A DNA stretch of 64,000 nucleotides. Source: Brachypodium distachyon. Lineage: Eukaryota > Streptophyta > Magnoliopsida > Poales > Poaceae. Below are positions 23,223-35,400 of this stretch, in pieces. The number at the start of each line of letters is the position of its first letter. Position 1 is the stretch's first letter. Where the stretch lies: contig NC_016133.3 of NCBI RefSeq assembly GCF_000005505.3, positions 40,761,237 through 40,825,236 on the forward strand, written 5' to 3'. A program made the position numbers and the translations under genes. The notes beneath the pieces were generated by a model. That model was not told the DNA's origin. It saw only the letters and a list, made by a program, of their open reading frames with translations, and made no database searches.

Positions 23223-23802
23223 CATCGGTCCATCCATAACCCGTACCTTCTCACATGCCCGGGTTGATTGGGTTCCACATGACCTTGTCTAGGCCAAGTA
23301 ATCAAAGAAGACCGGCCCAATTTCAGGGTTGGCATCGGTCCATTTTGCTGTTTCTTTTTTTTCGCTCAGAGTATACTCTGGTCTAGAATGGCATTTGACA
23401 TTTGACCTTACGCCGTCGAGCAATTTGTTTTGACGCGCGGCTCTGATGAAACAGCGTTGCAAACGAGGATTGGATTCTGCATTGACCAGGCCCTTCTCTG
23501 CGGCCCGTAGATACCAACAGAAGTTTTGTCCGCGGTCGGAAGAGCAGGCGCCAGGCCGGGGTCGCTGCACCTGCCCCCTTTGGCTCCAACCTAGGCAATC
23601 AACCCTACATAGCGTCAGTTCATTGCCAAGTTTCGAAGACGGCCACCACGAGCGTAGAACTGAAAGGAAGGATAAACTAATGGCACGCAACAACCGTACA
23701 TCGATCAAGAGCAGGCCAGAACTTACATATTGTATACAGTAGTTCTGCGCAAGTGGAGCTCTCTGGAAAAGAGACAGAATACCCCTAAAAAAAAAAAGAA
23801 AG
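23223..23802. other. Intergenic, no gene recognised
   Basis: Overlapping short frames on both strands (for example 23289-23708 minus) show no domain. The segment ends in an A-rich run that precedes the LINE fragment. Confidence 0.4.
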
Positions 23803-24356
23803 TTGTTTTTAGATGGTTAGTAGTACTACTAGGTGTGGTTGTATTATATCTTGCCTACTGAGAAATCATAGGTTAAGCAACTTGTGTACTTGGTTAGGAC
23901 AGAATAACTTTTTCAGTGCTCGGGAGCAATCAGGGACTTCATCCATCGTGCAAGCTCTGCTAATCCAATGTAAATCTGATTCTGTTGAGAATTGGTGGAA
24001 TGACAGAGCAAAAATCTCTCATGACCGTAAGAGACATTTCGACGGCCGCTCGTCTATTGTCTCTGGAATGTGTGGACTCTGGAATGTGTGGAAGGAGCGT
24101 AACCGCAGAGTTTTCATTTTTTAACAATATGTCCATGGAAGAGAAGGATGTTGCTTCCAAAACTCAGGAGGATTTCAAGTCCTTTTTGTGGGATAACAAG
24201 GTTAACCTGGTTTTCTCGAGCCGTGCCAGAATGTAATCGTCTTCTTTGTTCGTGGGGGTGTGTGCCTTTTTTCTAGACGCTCTCTTGCTCTCTTCTAAAT
24301 ATACTCGCTATCTCTTTTAATGAACGGCAGTGCTTCTGCCTTTTCCGTCAAAAAAG
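23803..24356 (+). mobile_element. LINE 3' end, strongly 5'-truncated
   Basis: The frames read GLWNVWKERNRRVF, the conserved C-terminal motif of L1-type ORF2 in grasses. A short untranslated end follows, finishing CTTTTCCGTCAAAAAAG. AAAAGAAAG at 23794-23802 and 24357-24365 could be the target duplication, but the sequence is low-complexity. Only the last part of ORF2 is present and it is not intact. Confidence 0.72.
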
Positions 24357-24365
24357 AAAAGAAAG

Positions 24366-25390
24366 AGAAGGTACAGAAAAACAGGGAGTGAGTGAACAAT
24401 CCAAAAATTTCTTCCCAACAAAGAGTTGTTTAAAAGAACTGAATTGTTAGGCAATCCTGAAATTATTCGGTTCCTGAATCCTGATTGAGTGGACCGATAG
24501 ATACACACCAACCGGCCATGATGCAGCCCGCCCCAGAGAGGCTTCTTCCTTCCGATCAGAAAAAAAAGCCTCGTTTGCATGCACACCACAGAAATGCTGC
24601 CGAGACGACGGCTGCAGGAGCTGAAGAAATGATCAGGTCCATGCACATAATTCTTCAAAAACATCCCTTGGTTGGGCATGTGCTCTCCCACTAGCGCAAC
24701 AAGATAAAATAAAAATCGTGTGCATATTATCATCAGCTCCCTAACTCCTTTTCGAAAGAAAATCAGCTCCCTAACTACTCCTCGCCCGTTCCATTATTTG
24801 TTTAATCCGTCCATCTTTCCCTCTGAGCGCACGTTAATTGCGCGTTCAGTTACAAACCCATCTTTCCATCGACCTGTCTGCCATGGCGTCTAGAAGGATT
24901 GGACCTCCACGGAACGATTAATTAATTTATACTAATTAAAGAGACGGAACAGAGCCGGCCGGCGTAATTAAACACATTCGTTTTGATTAAATTAAACCAG
25001 TTGCCGTTGAACCTGTATCTTTATCTTCATATCCGGAAATGCATGGTTCCTGCTCGATGTCGATCATTGACCGCGACCCACGCCTCCCTACTCTCCAGGT
25101 CAGTAGCATGCATGGATTCGTACCGAAAGAGAAAACGGAGAGAAAAGATATCGCAACGCGGTTGGACCAAGTTCCCTGGCTACTTGCTCCGACGACTACG
25201 GAGTACGAACCCAGCTTTCGCTTTTTTTTTGTAAGACAGGATTAAATGATAAACTAACCTGTACTCCTCAACACCTTTAGTTTGCACTTCTCAAAAGCAT
25301 CGTCCCATTATGTTCGCTAACACACACATGTGTAAAATATGTAAAGTACTACAAACAGGAGCGCGCATATTGCTTGCCAACTATATCGCA
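24366..25390. other. Intergenic, no gene recognised
   Basis: AT-rich, with frames under 140 codons and no domain. A 16-base word (AATCAGCTCCCTAACT) occurs twice near 24730-24775. Confidence 0.4.
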
Positions 25391-25760
25391 CAACAGTAAA
25401 GAAATTTTAGATCATATTTTTTTTTCCGTGTCATTATTTCCTTTTGGATCCTTGGAATAAAGGAAACAACGATACTAGTACGTACTTTGTTTTATGAGAT
25501 GGAAGTCCCCGTTTGGAACAAGGAACAGTAAAGAAACTTTACATATTTGTGTTTTCTGTGGAATTTTTCGTGTAGGGTCTTTGGAATAAAGGAAAACAAC
25601 GATTTCTTAAGAAATGGAAGTCCCTGTTTAGAACAAGCAATAGTAAAGAAATTTCAGATGTTCGTTTTTCTATGGAATTGTTTCCTTTAGGATCTTTGGA
25701 ATAAAGGAAACAACGATATACTACTCCGTACTTACTTAGGAAACAGAAGTTCTAACGGAA
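25391..25760. repeat. Three diverged tandem units of about 115-130 bp
   Basis: The landmark GGAATAAAGGAAA starts at 25454, 25583 and 25698. Each unit also carries AGTAAAGAAATTT, a T-rich stretch, CAACGAT and GAAATGGAAGTCCC-like words in the same order. The array ends about 240 bp before the phytocyanin TATA box. Confidence 0.8.
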
Positions 25761-25998
25761 GGTTTCATATGCTTTTGAAAGGAAACAGAACATTAGGCTA
25801 CTTTAATCTCCATCATATTCGGTGTGCGTTTTTCTATTCCTATATTTAATTACTTGGAACTAACAGAAAAAAAGGAAAAAACACAAACGCTGACCAACGG
25901 TCGCCGCATCCTGTCCCGAGAGCCGCCCAACTTACTAGCGGCCGGGTCCTTCCATAATTCCATGGCAATCATATGGCAAGCATGGCAGCTCTACAGTC

Positions 25999-26005
25999 TA
26001 TATAA
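25999..26005 (+). promoter_or_regulatory. TATA box of the phytocyanin gene
   Basis: TATATAA lies 135 bp upstream of the ATG at 26140, with a CT-rich leader between. Confidence 0.65.
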
Positions 26006-26139
26006 GGACCCTTCAACCTCCCCTTGTCAATCGTGCAATCCACTAAGTACTTCCCAGACATCGATCGGCAGCTAACCTCTCCTCCTTCATACGTTCAATC
26101 ACCTCTGTACTAGAGAAGCTCCTAGAGCTGTCCTTTGTC

Positions 26140-26850
26140 ATGGCTTCTTCTTCCGTTCTCGCAACTCTGCTCGTCGTCCTGGCCGGCTGCGCCGCCGCGG
26201 CCTCCGCCGCCACGTTCACCGTCGGCGACACCCAAGGCTGGACCACCGGCGCCGATTACACAGGCTGGACTAGCGGCAAGACCTTCGCCGTTGGAGACAA
26301 GCTCGGTTAGTATACATGACTGATCTTCCACTAGCTCTTTACAAGAACAGAGAAAGTACTTCTGGAACTGTTACTGTTGGCGTAAACACAGTTAAATCAA
26401 TCGTCTTCTACGAGCACTAGTAACAGCATTGATCGTGGCTTAGTAATAATTAAGGAACTGTTTTTTAATCTTGATCAATACTCTGCAGTGTTCAACTACG
26501 CGAGCCAGGCGCACACGCTGGCGGAGGTGAGCAAGAGCGAGTACGAGGCCTGCTCCACGACCGCCGCCGTCGTCCCCAACAACGGCGGCTCCGCCACCGT
26601 CACCCTGTCCACCGCCGGCGACCACTACTACATCTGCACCGTCGGCGCCCACTGCGCCTCCGGCGGCATGAAGCTCGCCGTCACCGTCGCCGACTCCGGC
26701 TCCGGCTCCGGGACCACCCCGCCCGCCTCCGGCGGGTCGACGCCGCCCGCCACCACCACCCCGCCGTCCGGCTCCGCCGCGTCCGCCGCCGGCCCCGCCG
26801 TGCTCGCGGCCGCCGCCGCCGCCGTCCTTGTCAAGCTCGCCCTCTTCTGA
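26140..26850 (+). CDS. Uclacyanin-type phytocyanin (GPI-anchored blue copper protein)
   Basis: Two exons, 26140-26305 and 26489-26850, encode 175 residues. Residues 1-23 form a signal peptide ending in SAATFTVGD. The plastocyanin-like domain spans about 24-124, with GWTTGADYTGWTSGKTFAVG near the start. The type-1 copper ligands are recognisable: His in FNYASQAHTLAEV, then Cys, His and Met in YYICTVGAHCASGGMK. The two extra cysteines (in YEACST and AHC) should form the family's disulfide. Met as the axial ligand places it with uclacyanins, not stellacyanins or ligand-free early-nodulin-like proteins. A Pro/Ser/Thr-rich arabinogalactan-like linker and a hydrophobic Ala-rich C-terminus suggest GPI anchoring at the plasma membrane or wall. 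The intron lies in the family's usual position, right before VFNY. Role: probably electron transfer or redox at the cell surface; substrate unknown. Confidence 0.93.
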
Positions 26851-29800
26851 TGATCGATCCCCAGGGAAGAGGCAGTGCATGGATTCTGTTGCTAGCTAGT
26901 TTGGCTCCACTGGAGCCGGAGAGCAGAGCGGTTGGTTTCACCTTGAGCGATGGTGTAATATGATTGGGTGTTTTTTTTCCCCTTGTTTCTTCAGACTTGT
27001 GTGGATTATTATCTCTGATATTTCTTTCTACCTGATATATATATGCTAGTGTCAAATAAGGTTGGTTTTGGTCATGCTGAGCAGACCATGAGGTTTAATT
27101 TACTGTCCCTGTTGCTGCTTGTTTTAATCAATGGTTGGTTGAGGCGAGAGTGATTTAGGCGGTTAATTAGGTCATACAACAGTATGGTTAGGATGACTGT
27201 TGTAAGAATGGGACTGGAGTAGTAGTCGACTAGAGGAAAGGAATGGAATAATCGGCGGAATTAAAAGACAGCGAGATCGGTCGAAATCAGTTTGGTGTGG
27301 ACGGCTGCGCGTGGCGCGTAGAAGGTCCTAAAATGTTGACATACATTGCAACAACTTTCAGGAAAGCAACAAGAGCAAAAGCAGATAGAATGCCAAAAAA
27401 AAAACAGTTTGGAGTAGACAACTTGTTGACAGATAACTTATGCGAGAGGATGGAGGGAGTTCGTCAAGTTGCAGTAGTTAGCACTAGGAACGATAGAGCA
27501 CCCATCAAGCTAGAGATTCAACTGTAGTCTATAGTAGTGAGTCATTTTCAGAGCTTTTATAGGTTCAGAGTCCTGCAGAAGAACAGTTTCATTGTTTCAA
27601 CACCTGCCCCAACCGGCCGGCCGGCCGTGCGAATCTTTGCAGTTAGCAGAACTTCTTTGTTCGTAGCTTAGGCTATGCCGACCCTTTGAACTGAATAGGC
27701 GAATTGTGTGTGTCCCGACGAAAAGGGCAGGTGGATTCGGTCAAGAAAGAAAGAAAGGGCAAGTAGAGGGGACAACGACAATGGCTGGGTTAAAGAAAGA
27801 ATAGGCGAGTTTCTTCGCAGCAGCCAGCAACGGTGGGAGTAGTTGGTGGCTACGGAGTTGCTTGGAGTTGGTAGTGAGTAGGAATACACGTTTCAAGTTA
27901 CTAGTGGTATTTTTTTTTCTAGAGAGACCGGCGGCGAGAATTGCCTTTCTGTAAAGTAAGAAGACAAAGTGGCCTAGTTCATCGAGAGAGATAGGATCGA
28001 AAACCAAATGCCAAGAGGTGGGGAAAAAGTGTAATTCACTTATACTTAAAACACTCTCCATCTGTCAAATTCAAGATCTCTTAATCTGATATCATAAATA
28101 GGGTCATACGTGGAACCAATTCACCCAAAAATCAAGCTGATGGCAATAAAAAAACAATCCACTTGTACTTCAACACAACATGAGGAAGAAACAAGATAGC
28201 GTAACCGGGCCTTACAAAGATCCTTACTACGTAATCTCGTACGGAGTATATAGATGTATAATTCACCGGTGATATCCTCTGCTTTATGTCCACACCACCC
28301 GCCGCCAGAAGTTGAAGTTCCCACCGCCCCTGACTTGTAAGATTGATTTCCTTCATCGGGAATATCTATGCAACCTCCAAACTTCCAAAGTGCTCGAGGA
28401 ACAGGATTGACCAGCATTTGGACTGAGGCATGAAACGGGCCTAAAAGTTGATCCAGTAATGAGGCCCAGCACAGTGACAGCCCAGACGACGCATGGTAAT
28501 CTCATAAGTCATAAGTTAAGCCTTCTCTCATTATAGGAAGATCAACGTCGATATATGGGCTGCCGTGTGGAAAAAAAAATGTTGGCATGCAGGCTAACGT
28601 TATGGTCTTCACTCCTTTCGTACCTTTGAACCCGAGCGTACTTCCAAAAAAAATAAAAAGAGACAGGACTGGGCAACTAGGCGCCTGGAAGTATGACGGA
28701 AGTTGATTTTTTTTTCCCACTCACGATACTCATCTGAAAGGTTACCCAACCGGCGTGACGCGGCTTCGCCTGGGGACGCGGCGTGTCGTGAGGGCGGTGC
28801 CGGCCGGGGCTGACGCCGACGGGCGGTGCCCCGGCGGGCCGACGTACTTCTCAATTCTCATGCAGCAACTTGAAAAGGCCTCGGGAGGCATCTGGATCCT
28901 CCTTTACAATGATATATCACGCGGACCCATGGGGTAAACCTGGGCTGGGCGGCTGGGCCACGCACGCCACCTTTTGCTAAACCAATGGGAAGCGCACAGC
29001 GGGTAGTAGGGCGACCAAAAGCTTATAAAAAAAAGAAAAAAAAAAGAAAATTCGAGGAACTAGACTTTGCTGTCACGTGACGTGATCGACGGCCGCAGCA
29101 AGCACCATCACAGCCCGATCTGCCCTTTTATTCCCACGCAACAAGAAAGCATGATCGTGAACCACAAGCCTCTTCACTCTTCAGGCCATTTCTATATTAA
29201 GGAATCCCTAAATTAGTACAGCACTACAGCCTAGCATGGAAATAAAATCCTCTACGAGCGGCCAGGTAACGTGGAGCCACTGAACCGTGTCCAGTAGGGC
29301 TGGCATCGTAGTAGTAGTCACGCTATCAGCGCGCCGCTACTTTTGACGCGCCACGGCGCAACAGAACGGACTCAAGCGAGACGGCCGTGGAAGCCAGCCC
29401 AACACAGGCGAATGTCGCGGGTCGAGTCGGCACACGGTGTCGAACGCAACAAACAAACACCACACGCTCACGCAGCTGCAGGCACCGCCCACGGCTCCTG
29501 CGTGCCACTGCCGCCGCAGCATGGGACGTGTCCCTCCCACTCTCACTTGCCTCCAAAGATTCCACCTCACTCCCCCCCTTGCTTTAGCTCACTCCGGATG
29601 CTTCTTCACTTCCCCTGATCCCATCCCGTGTTGCCACCTCCCCAGTCCCCAGCTGTGGCCAACAAAGTCTCTGATAACTTCAATCACTCTCTCAATCACA
29701 AAAAGGCAAGGAAAGAAAAACTGATGCTACTAGTACAACGGATCCAAATTCCAAACAAACTATTGGTAAATGCTAGAAGTACTGCTACGGAAGAACACGG

Positions 29801-30188
29801 CAGATCTGGAGAACTGGTGCAACCAGCTCTCCAGATCTGAGCAAACAAGCACTGGATCAAGCAAATCGAATAGTAAGATATTAGTACTGGTACTGCTAAT
29901 AGAGATGTAGAAAGAATCCCGCTACGGAAGAAGAAGAAAAAACTGAGGAATTATACAACGGCAGTAGTGTCTACTATCATATCCCTCACACACACACACA
30001 CACACACTCACACGGGCTAGATCTGAGTACTTCCTAGGCTAAATCTGAATGGATCATGACAGCAACCGGGCCGGGTGTCCCAAAAGAGCAACAATAAATA
30101 GCTAAACAATAATAAATTAACGAGAGTAAATGGCGGTGGCGGTGATACGGCGGCGGCGAGGATCTCGGCTTCAGTGGGGGTCCAGATC
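26851..30188. other. Intergenic, no gene recognised
   Basis: The first 200 bases are the phytocyanin 3' UTR. The rest carries overlapping short frames without domains. It includes GC-rich stretches at 28750-28850 and 29330-29560, a pyrimidine-rich stretch at 29540-29700, and a CA repeat at 29987-30007. The last part before 30189 is probably the 3' UTR of the minus-strand AGP gene. Confidence 0.4.
29987..30007. repeat. (CA)n microsatellite
   Basis: About ten uninterrupted CA units, followed by a broken TCACAC end. Confidence 0.9.
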
Positions 30189-30587
30189 TCAGTAGAAGAC
30201 TGCGACGGCTGCTACGGTGGCGGCGAAGGCCCAGGCGGAGGCGGGGGCGAGTCCGGAGGCGGCGTTTGGCGGTGGAGGAGAGGTCGTCGGGGCGTCTGTC
30301 GGGGACTGAGCGATCGAGCCTGGGGTCGGCGCCGGGGGTGACGAGATGACGGACTCCGGGGCGGGGGCGGCGGCCTTGGGAGCCAGAGCCGGCGTGGGGG
30401 CGGAGGTCGGTGGAGCCATCGTCGGAGGACGCGCCGGAGGGGAGACAGGTGCCGGGGCTGGAGGTGGCGGCGGCGGCGGCGTAGGCTGGGCCCTGGGGGC
30501 GGGCGTCGGGGAGGCGCCGGGGGCCTGAGCGGTGGCGGCGGCGAAGAGCACGGCTATGGCCACGGCTACGAGGTGGAGGCGCGCCAT
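30189..30587 (-). CDS. Classical arabinogalactan protein
   Basis: A single exon on the minus strand encodes 132 residues. Residues 1-22 ([20 protein letters not shown]) are a signal peptide. The mature part is rich in Pro, Ala, Ser and Thr, with AP, SP and TP dipeptides that are hydroxylated and glycosylated in the family, plus a run of Pro ([16 protein letters not shown]). The C-terminus ([17 protein letters not shown]) is hydrophobic and follows small residues, so GPI-anchor addition is expected. This is the full classical AGP plan, acting at the plasma membrane and wall. The open frame extends upstream to 30785, but those residues lack a signal peptide and the internal ATG at 30587 provides one. 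Upstream lie two tandem 71-bp units with G-boxes. Confidence 0.85.
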   Translation of the reverse strand: MARLHLVAVAIAVLFAAATAQAPGASPTPAPRAQPTPPPPPPPAPAPVSPPARPPTMAPPTSAPTPALAPKAAAPAPESVISSPPAPTPGSIAQSPTDAPTTSPPPPNAASGLAPASAWAFAATVAAVAVFY

Positions 30588-30811
30588 GGGAGGAGTAAGC
30601 GACGGCGGCGGCGAGAGCTGCTGAGTGTGGGAGGGAGCTAAGCTAGGGTTTGGGTTTTGGGGTGGTGAGTTCGCAAAGTGGGAGAAGGCGCTGCCGGAAG
30701 GTACGGGATGGGGGTATAAAAAGGGTGGCAACAGAATACGCGTAGAAAATAAAAGAATGGGAAGGAAGGTTGGGGGATGTAACAATGGTCGGTTAATGAC
30801 TAATTATGTCT

Positions 30812-30953
30812 GTGGAACGTGGCACGTGCTTCCGGCGCCGGATCGATATCCAACGGCCGAAGGACCATTTTCGTTGTTCCCGGTGGAACGTGGCACGTGC
30901 TGCGGCACTGGATCGGTATCCAACGGCTGACGGAGCATTTTCGTTGTTACTGG
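30812..30953 (-). promoter_or_regulatory. Tandem 71-bp repeat with paired G-boxes upstream of the AGP gene
   Basis: Two adjacent units, 30812-30882 and 30883-30953, share GTGGAACGTGGCACGTGCT, GATCG.TATCCAACGGC and CATTTTCGTTGTT. Each holds one CACGTG core (30823-30828 and 30894-30899). G-boxes bind bHLH and bZIP factors. They lie 236-312 bp upstream of the AGP start, a usual promoter distance. Confidence 0.7.
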
Positions 30954-32438
30954 TGATTCGGAGTACGATCAAATATATTTCCATTTTGAAAACTGGTGAT
31001 TTGGATTTGGGTGTAGTCAAACTTTCTGAACTTCTACTACCTGCAGGTTTTTGGAGTTTTGGATTGGATACTCGAAGCAGTTTTGTAGATCTGTCTTTGA
31101 AAATGGTCTTCATAGTACTGCGAGCCTACGTTATTTCTTGCTAGTTTGATCTCTGTCACGCCTCTAAAATTATTTTGCTGAATAAGATTAGAATAGAAAT
31201 CAGGTGAATAAGACATGGCATTCGGACATTCGGTACACCTGATTGCAATGTCTTATCAGAAAATTATTTTGCTGAATAAGATTATTTCAATGAAGCAGGG
31301 ACTCTTTTCAGAAATAAAATAAGAGAGGCATATCTTCTTTCCTTTTCTCTTCCACGTGATTGCTCTAGGAGAAGATCCGCATCAGTGTCGTCGTGGAACC
31401 CGGCGTGCTCGCAGCGCACCTGTAAATCTTCGTGTAAAAGACGTTGGAGGTAGAGCTGCATTCACTACCATGAGACCAAAAAGAAGCGTCAGTTGCGCAC
31501 CACCGAGCTAGCGTTAACATAGGAGTCCGCGAGTGTAACGTATGCATTAGGCCAGTGGTGATTCACTATTGAGTATATTGACTATGACAGTCAGCACAAG
31601 TTGCCGAGTCGGTGCTTCTAACAGTGGACGTCGCAGTTCTGGAGCGTATTTCACAGGGCAGAGAACGAGGATGAAAAGACAGCCGCCGAGTGATCTAGAG
31701 TGAGTAGACCGGAGCACCAAAGACTCCAGGTCTCCAGTGGCCTCCTAGAATCCGACGTGCATAGCCACCAGAATCGTTCCCCATGCTATTGCTCAATGCT
31801 CAGGATAAACAACTCATAAGATACCCAAGCTTAGAACTTGAGCCCGCATTAGGTTACAGGATAACAGTTTTCCACAAACGGAAAGGGAGATATATAAAAT
31901 AGGATTACATAAGAACAGGTGATGCACCAATATCTAGCTAGATATCCAATCCACTATCAAAATCTCTAACCTAAAAAGATATTATCCAAGAGGAACTTGG
32001 ACATGGATCCTCTATGTTGTGTGGGTACACAACACCCCTGTAGCTATGAAGTACTGTATGAACAAGATCTACAAAAGCGCGACTTCTCGAAGGATCATCC
32101 TTCAACAGGATCATCCTTCAACGTATACCATGCGATGTTTGGTTATGTCTGTCGTAACTTTTGTCGCTCTACTTCCATCAGCATGCCGGTGAACAAATCT
32201 TTTGGGAGTAGAAATGAACTGAACTCCTCCTGTCTCTTGTTCAAAAACACTACAGAAATGTTGAGGTCAGAGAAAATTCAGACTGAGAGGAGAAGTTTCA
32301 GTTCAGAGGTGTCAACAGTTTTTGAAAGTAAGGAAACAAACAGATGCAGCAAACATTTGTCTACAGGAGAAATTGTTACTTACTCTTTACATAAAAGACA
32401 ATCAGAACTATACTTGTGTCCATCTGTACACGGTCAGC
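30954..32438. other. Intergenic region and 3' flank of the LETM1-like gene
   Basis: The word AAATTATTTTGCTGAATAAG occurs twice (about 31168 and 31262). A 16-bp direct tandem (GGATCATCCTTCAACA) lies at 32092-32122. A 156-codon plus-strand frame (31997-32467) overlaps the end of the opposite gene and has no domain. The final 300-400 bases are probably the 3' UTR of the minus-strand gene. Confidence 0.45.
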
Positions 32439-35400
32439 TTATTTCACCCGGTCACCTCTCGAACTAACTACCTCAGACATAACTTCGCTGCTGCCTTCAG
32501 CAACTTCCATCTCCTTCACTTTCTCAAGCTGCCTGAGAAGATCTAACCTCTCCGGGCCATATGTGGATGGGATCTACACAGTTTCAAATACACAATTACA
32601 TTTGCATATTGCAACGAGGGAAATAACGAGAGGTCGAGGGGTTGTACAAAGTTACTTACCATGGAAGGCACATATCTCTGGATGAAAGCCAAAATGGCAG
32701 CATGCCCAACAGCAGTAACCTGGGAACAAATGCACAAGTTTAGAATGCTCTGATGATCGAGACAACTGCACCAATCTATAAGTTCATAAAGCTAAGGAAT
32801 ATGATATATTTTACTCTCGAGAACACGGAACAAATGTGGTTATTAAACGAGATTGGGTTGTCTAGTCAGTGTGGATGGTGCAAAGAGATAACAGGGATAC
32901 GCCACCATATTGAATGGAACAAATAATATGGACCTACAGACACTTTCAGGAAGTGCAAATCCAAGCACAGGAAAGACTCACTGGTAAAAGCATGAGTATT
33001 CCTATTGGAACAACAGATGCCAGATCTGTAAGGGTTCTCTGAAGAGCCTGCTTTTCCTTCTGAGTTAGTTCATCTCCAATAAGAGATCTTCTTAGCAAAT
33101 CCATAGCAGCTCCTGTATCAATTGCTAAGAGCTGTGTCCCTTGTAACACAATCTGCGCAGGAAAAGAAGACAAGTTTTAGTCCTGCCTTTTGACCTTTAT
33201 TATTATATTTTAGTGGATTATTAGATTACCTACCAAAATAATTCACAATTTTATCGCTCAACTAATACTATTATCAAAATTTAGAGCCTTGTGAAAATAC
33301 TAATGCACTGTGAATGCCATCAAGCATCATCACACTGTCAGAAGCAGAACCACAAAACCTGCTAAAGAAATGGCCAAATAGGCAGTTGTTCCAAATATTT
33401 TGATAGTAAATATCTTACAGGATTTTTTTTTACTGCGAATGGACGTATAAAATGATGGTCATACCGTTGTACTCTCCTTAACCTTCTCTACTGATTTGGT
33501 AATAACATTGTCTTTCTTGCTTGCTGGACCAGAAGGCACTGACAGAAGAGGTGATGGCACAGAGCCATTTGTTGTTTCCTGGAACTGGAAAAACAGAATA
33601 TCTGGATAAAGAACCCGTCAAAACTGAAGAAATTTTAACAGCAGCACAGCCAGAAATTATGACGTAAATTGCAATAGTTACAATATGTAACAAAACTATG
33701 AATAGAATAGTAACATTGATGGTCATAGTGTTTCCACGAATGCTGCTGAGTTCCAGGTTCAAGCATGAGCTCAAATACGACCACATTCTTGTTTGACATC
33801 AAGAAACATATGTTAAACAAGCATACTGCATACCTCCTCTTTTTTAGCATCATCTGCACTCTTCTGCACTCTCTTCTCTAACTCAATCAGCTCACGTCTC
33901 AACTGTTCAAAGCGGAGGATGTCATTTGACTCCTTGTCTCTGTTATCCACCTTGGCAGCAGAGATCTTACACAAGAAAAAAGCAGGCAATCCTATTAGAA
34001 TAGGTAACATGGTGCAACCAAACATCTCTGACATAAAATTATACTAATAACACAGAAAATCAGGATTTATTTCCAAATAATATCTATTGCTTAAAAATAA
34101 CATTTTGATGAATGGTGGTGATGGTACATCATATAGAAAGTAGAAACAATTTCCATGTTACCAGACCATCCCGACCCATTCAAGCAAAGGCCTTACTGTG
34201 GAATCTTCCCCCCTTCCCTTTTTGTCCATACATTTGCTTCGTGCATGTTAATAAATGCATGGAAATGGTATAAATAAGATGTTGCACAAAACCATACATC
34301 TTGATCTGCAGCTTGTGCTGGCTCCATTTTCCTTCCAGAAGTCCTACCAAAAAAGTCCCAAAATGGACGGTTTTTATTCTCCATCCTAGCAGAGAAATAA
34401 GTATGACCAACATTGTAAAGCAATTATTCTCACCCTAAAATAACCTAATACAGCCATACTGGAATTAGTTACAAGAGAATATCACCTAGTTACTGATTTT
34501 TGTGGCGTCGAAGTCTCAGTACCCTTGCTACTTGCCTTTCCACGCCCTTCCTCGCCAGCAGGGGATAACAGTCTGCCACTAGCATCAGCCTACTCGATCA
34601 TCAAAAACTTTAGTACCATGTGATACTGTGCAGTATAGTTGGGGTTCATGTTCATGCGCATTACATTATGATGGACACAGAACCTAAGTATGCAAGATCT
34701 GGCTAAAAAAATAATGTGCACTCTGTTCAACATAGATTAACATGATTCACTGAATTGATAACAAAAATAGTAAATGTTAAACAGATATACGTACCAATTT
34801 CAATTTATTTAGCATCATTAACTTCTTCATATTCCTGAAGAACTACAGAGTCATACATACCAAAAGATGGGATGTGCAATAAATTTATAACTGTGCAGTC
34901 TGTCCTTTTAAAGATATATGGTGATAGTGATACTACATGGAATCAGCTAAATAACTTCATCGTAGAAAACATGTGATGATGCAGCATGCAGATGGCTTGA
35001 ATGATTCGTTTCCAAATTTAAAGAAGCAACAAAAACAATCCTCCCATGCAACAATCTCAAAGGAGCTCAATAACCATTGTAGCCGGTGAAAGTGCGCTCC
35101 TGAATCTTCATGCAGTGAAATGCCCATTAAAAAAATCTTGAGAAATCACTGGATCACGTCAATTTTTTCATAAAGTGACTGCCTTTCGTTTTCTTTATAA
35201 ATGTGATGAAGTTTGCTTGTATGTATGCAAGATTAACTTCTTTTGAATAGAAAATGCATGGCCACTGCAAAGTGTTGCAATGTAAAATAGGAAAAGGTCT
35301 CTTTTGGACCCAAACTTTGGCGGTCCAAGTTGAACCCTGAACTACAAAACCAGGTATCAGGAACCCACTTTCAACGCCAGTTCATTTTGGCCCCTAAGGT

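Noticed and set aside
31997..32467. 156-codon plus-strand frame opposite the LETM1-like 3' end
   Set aside because: It overlaps the last coding exon of a well-supported gene on the other strand and has no domain, promoter or intron structure of its own.
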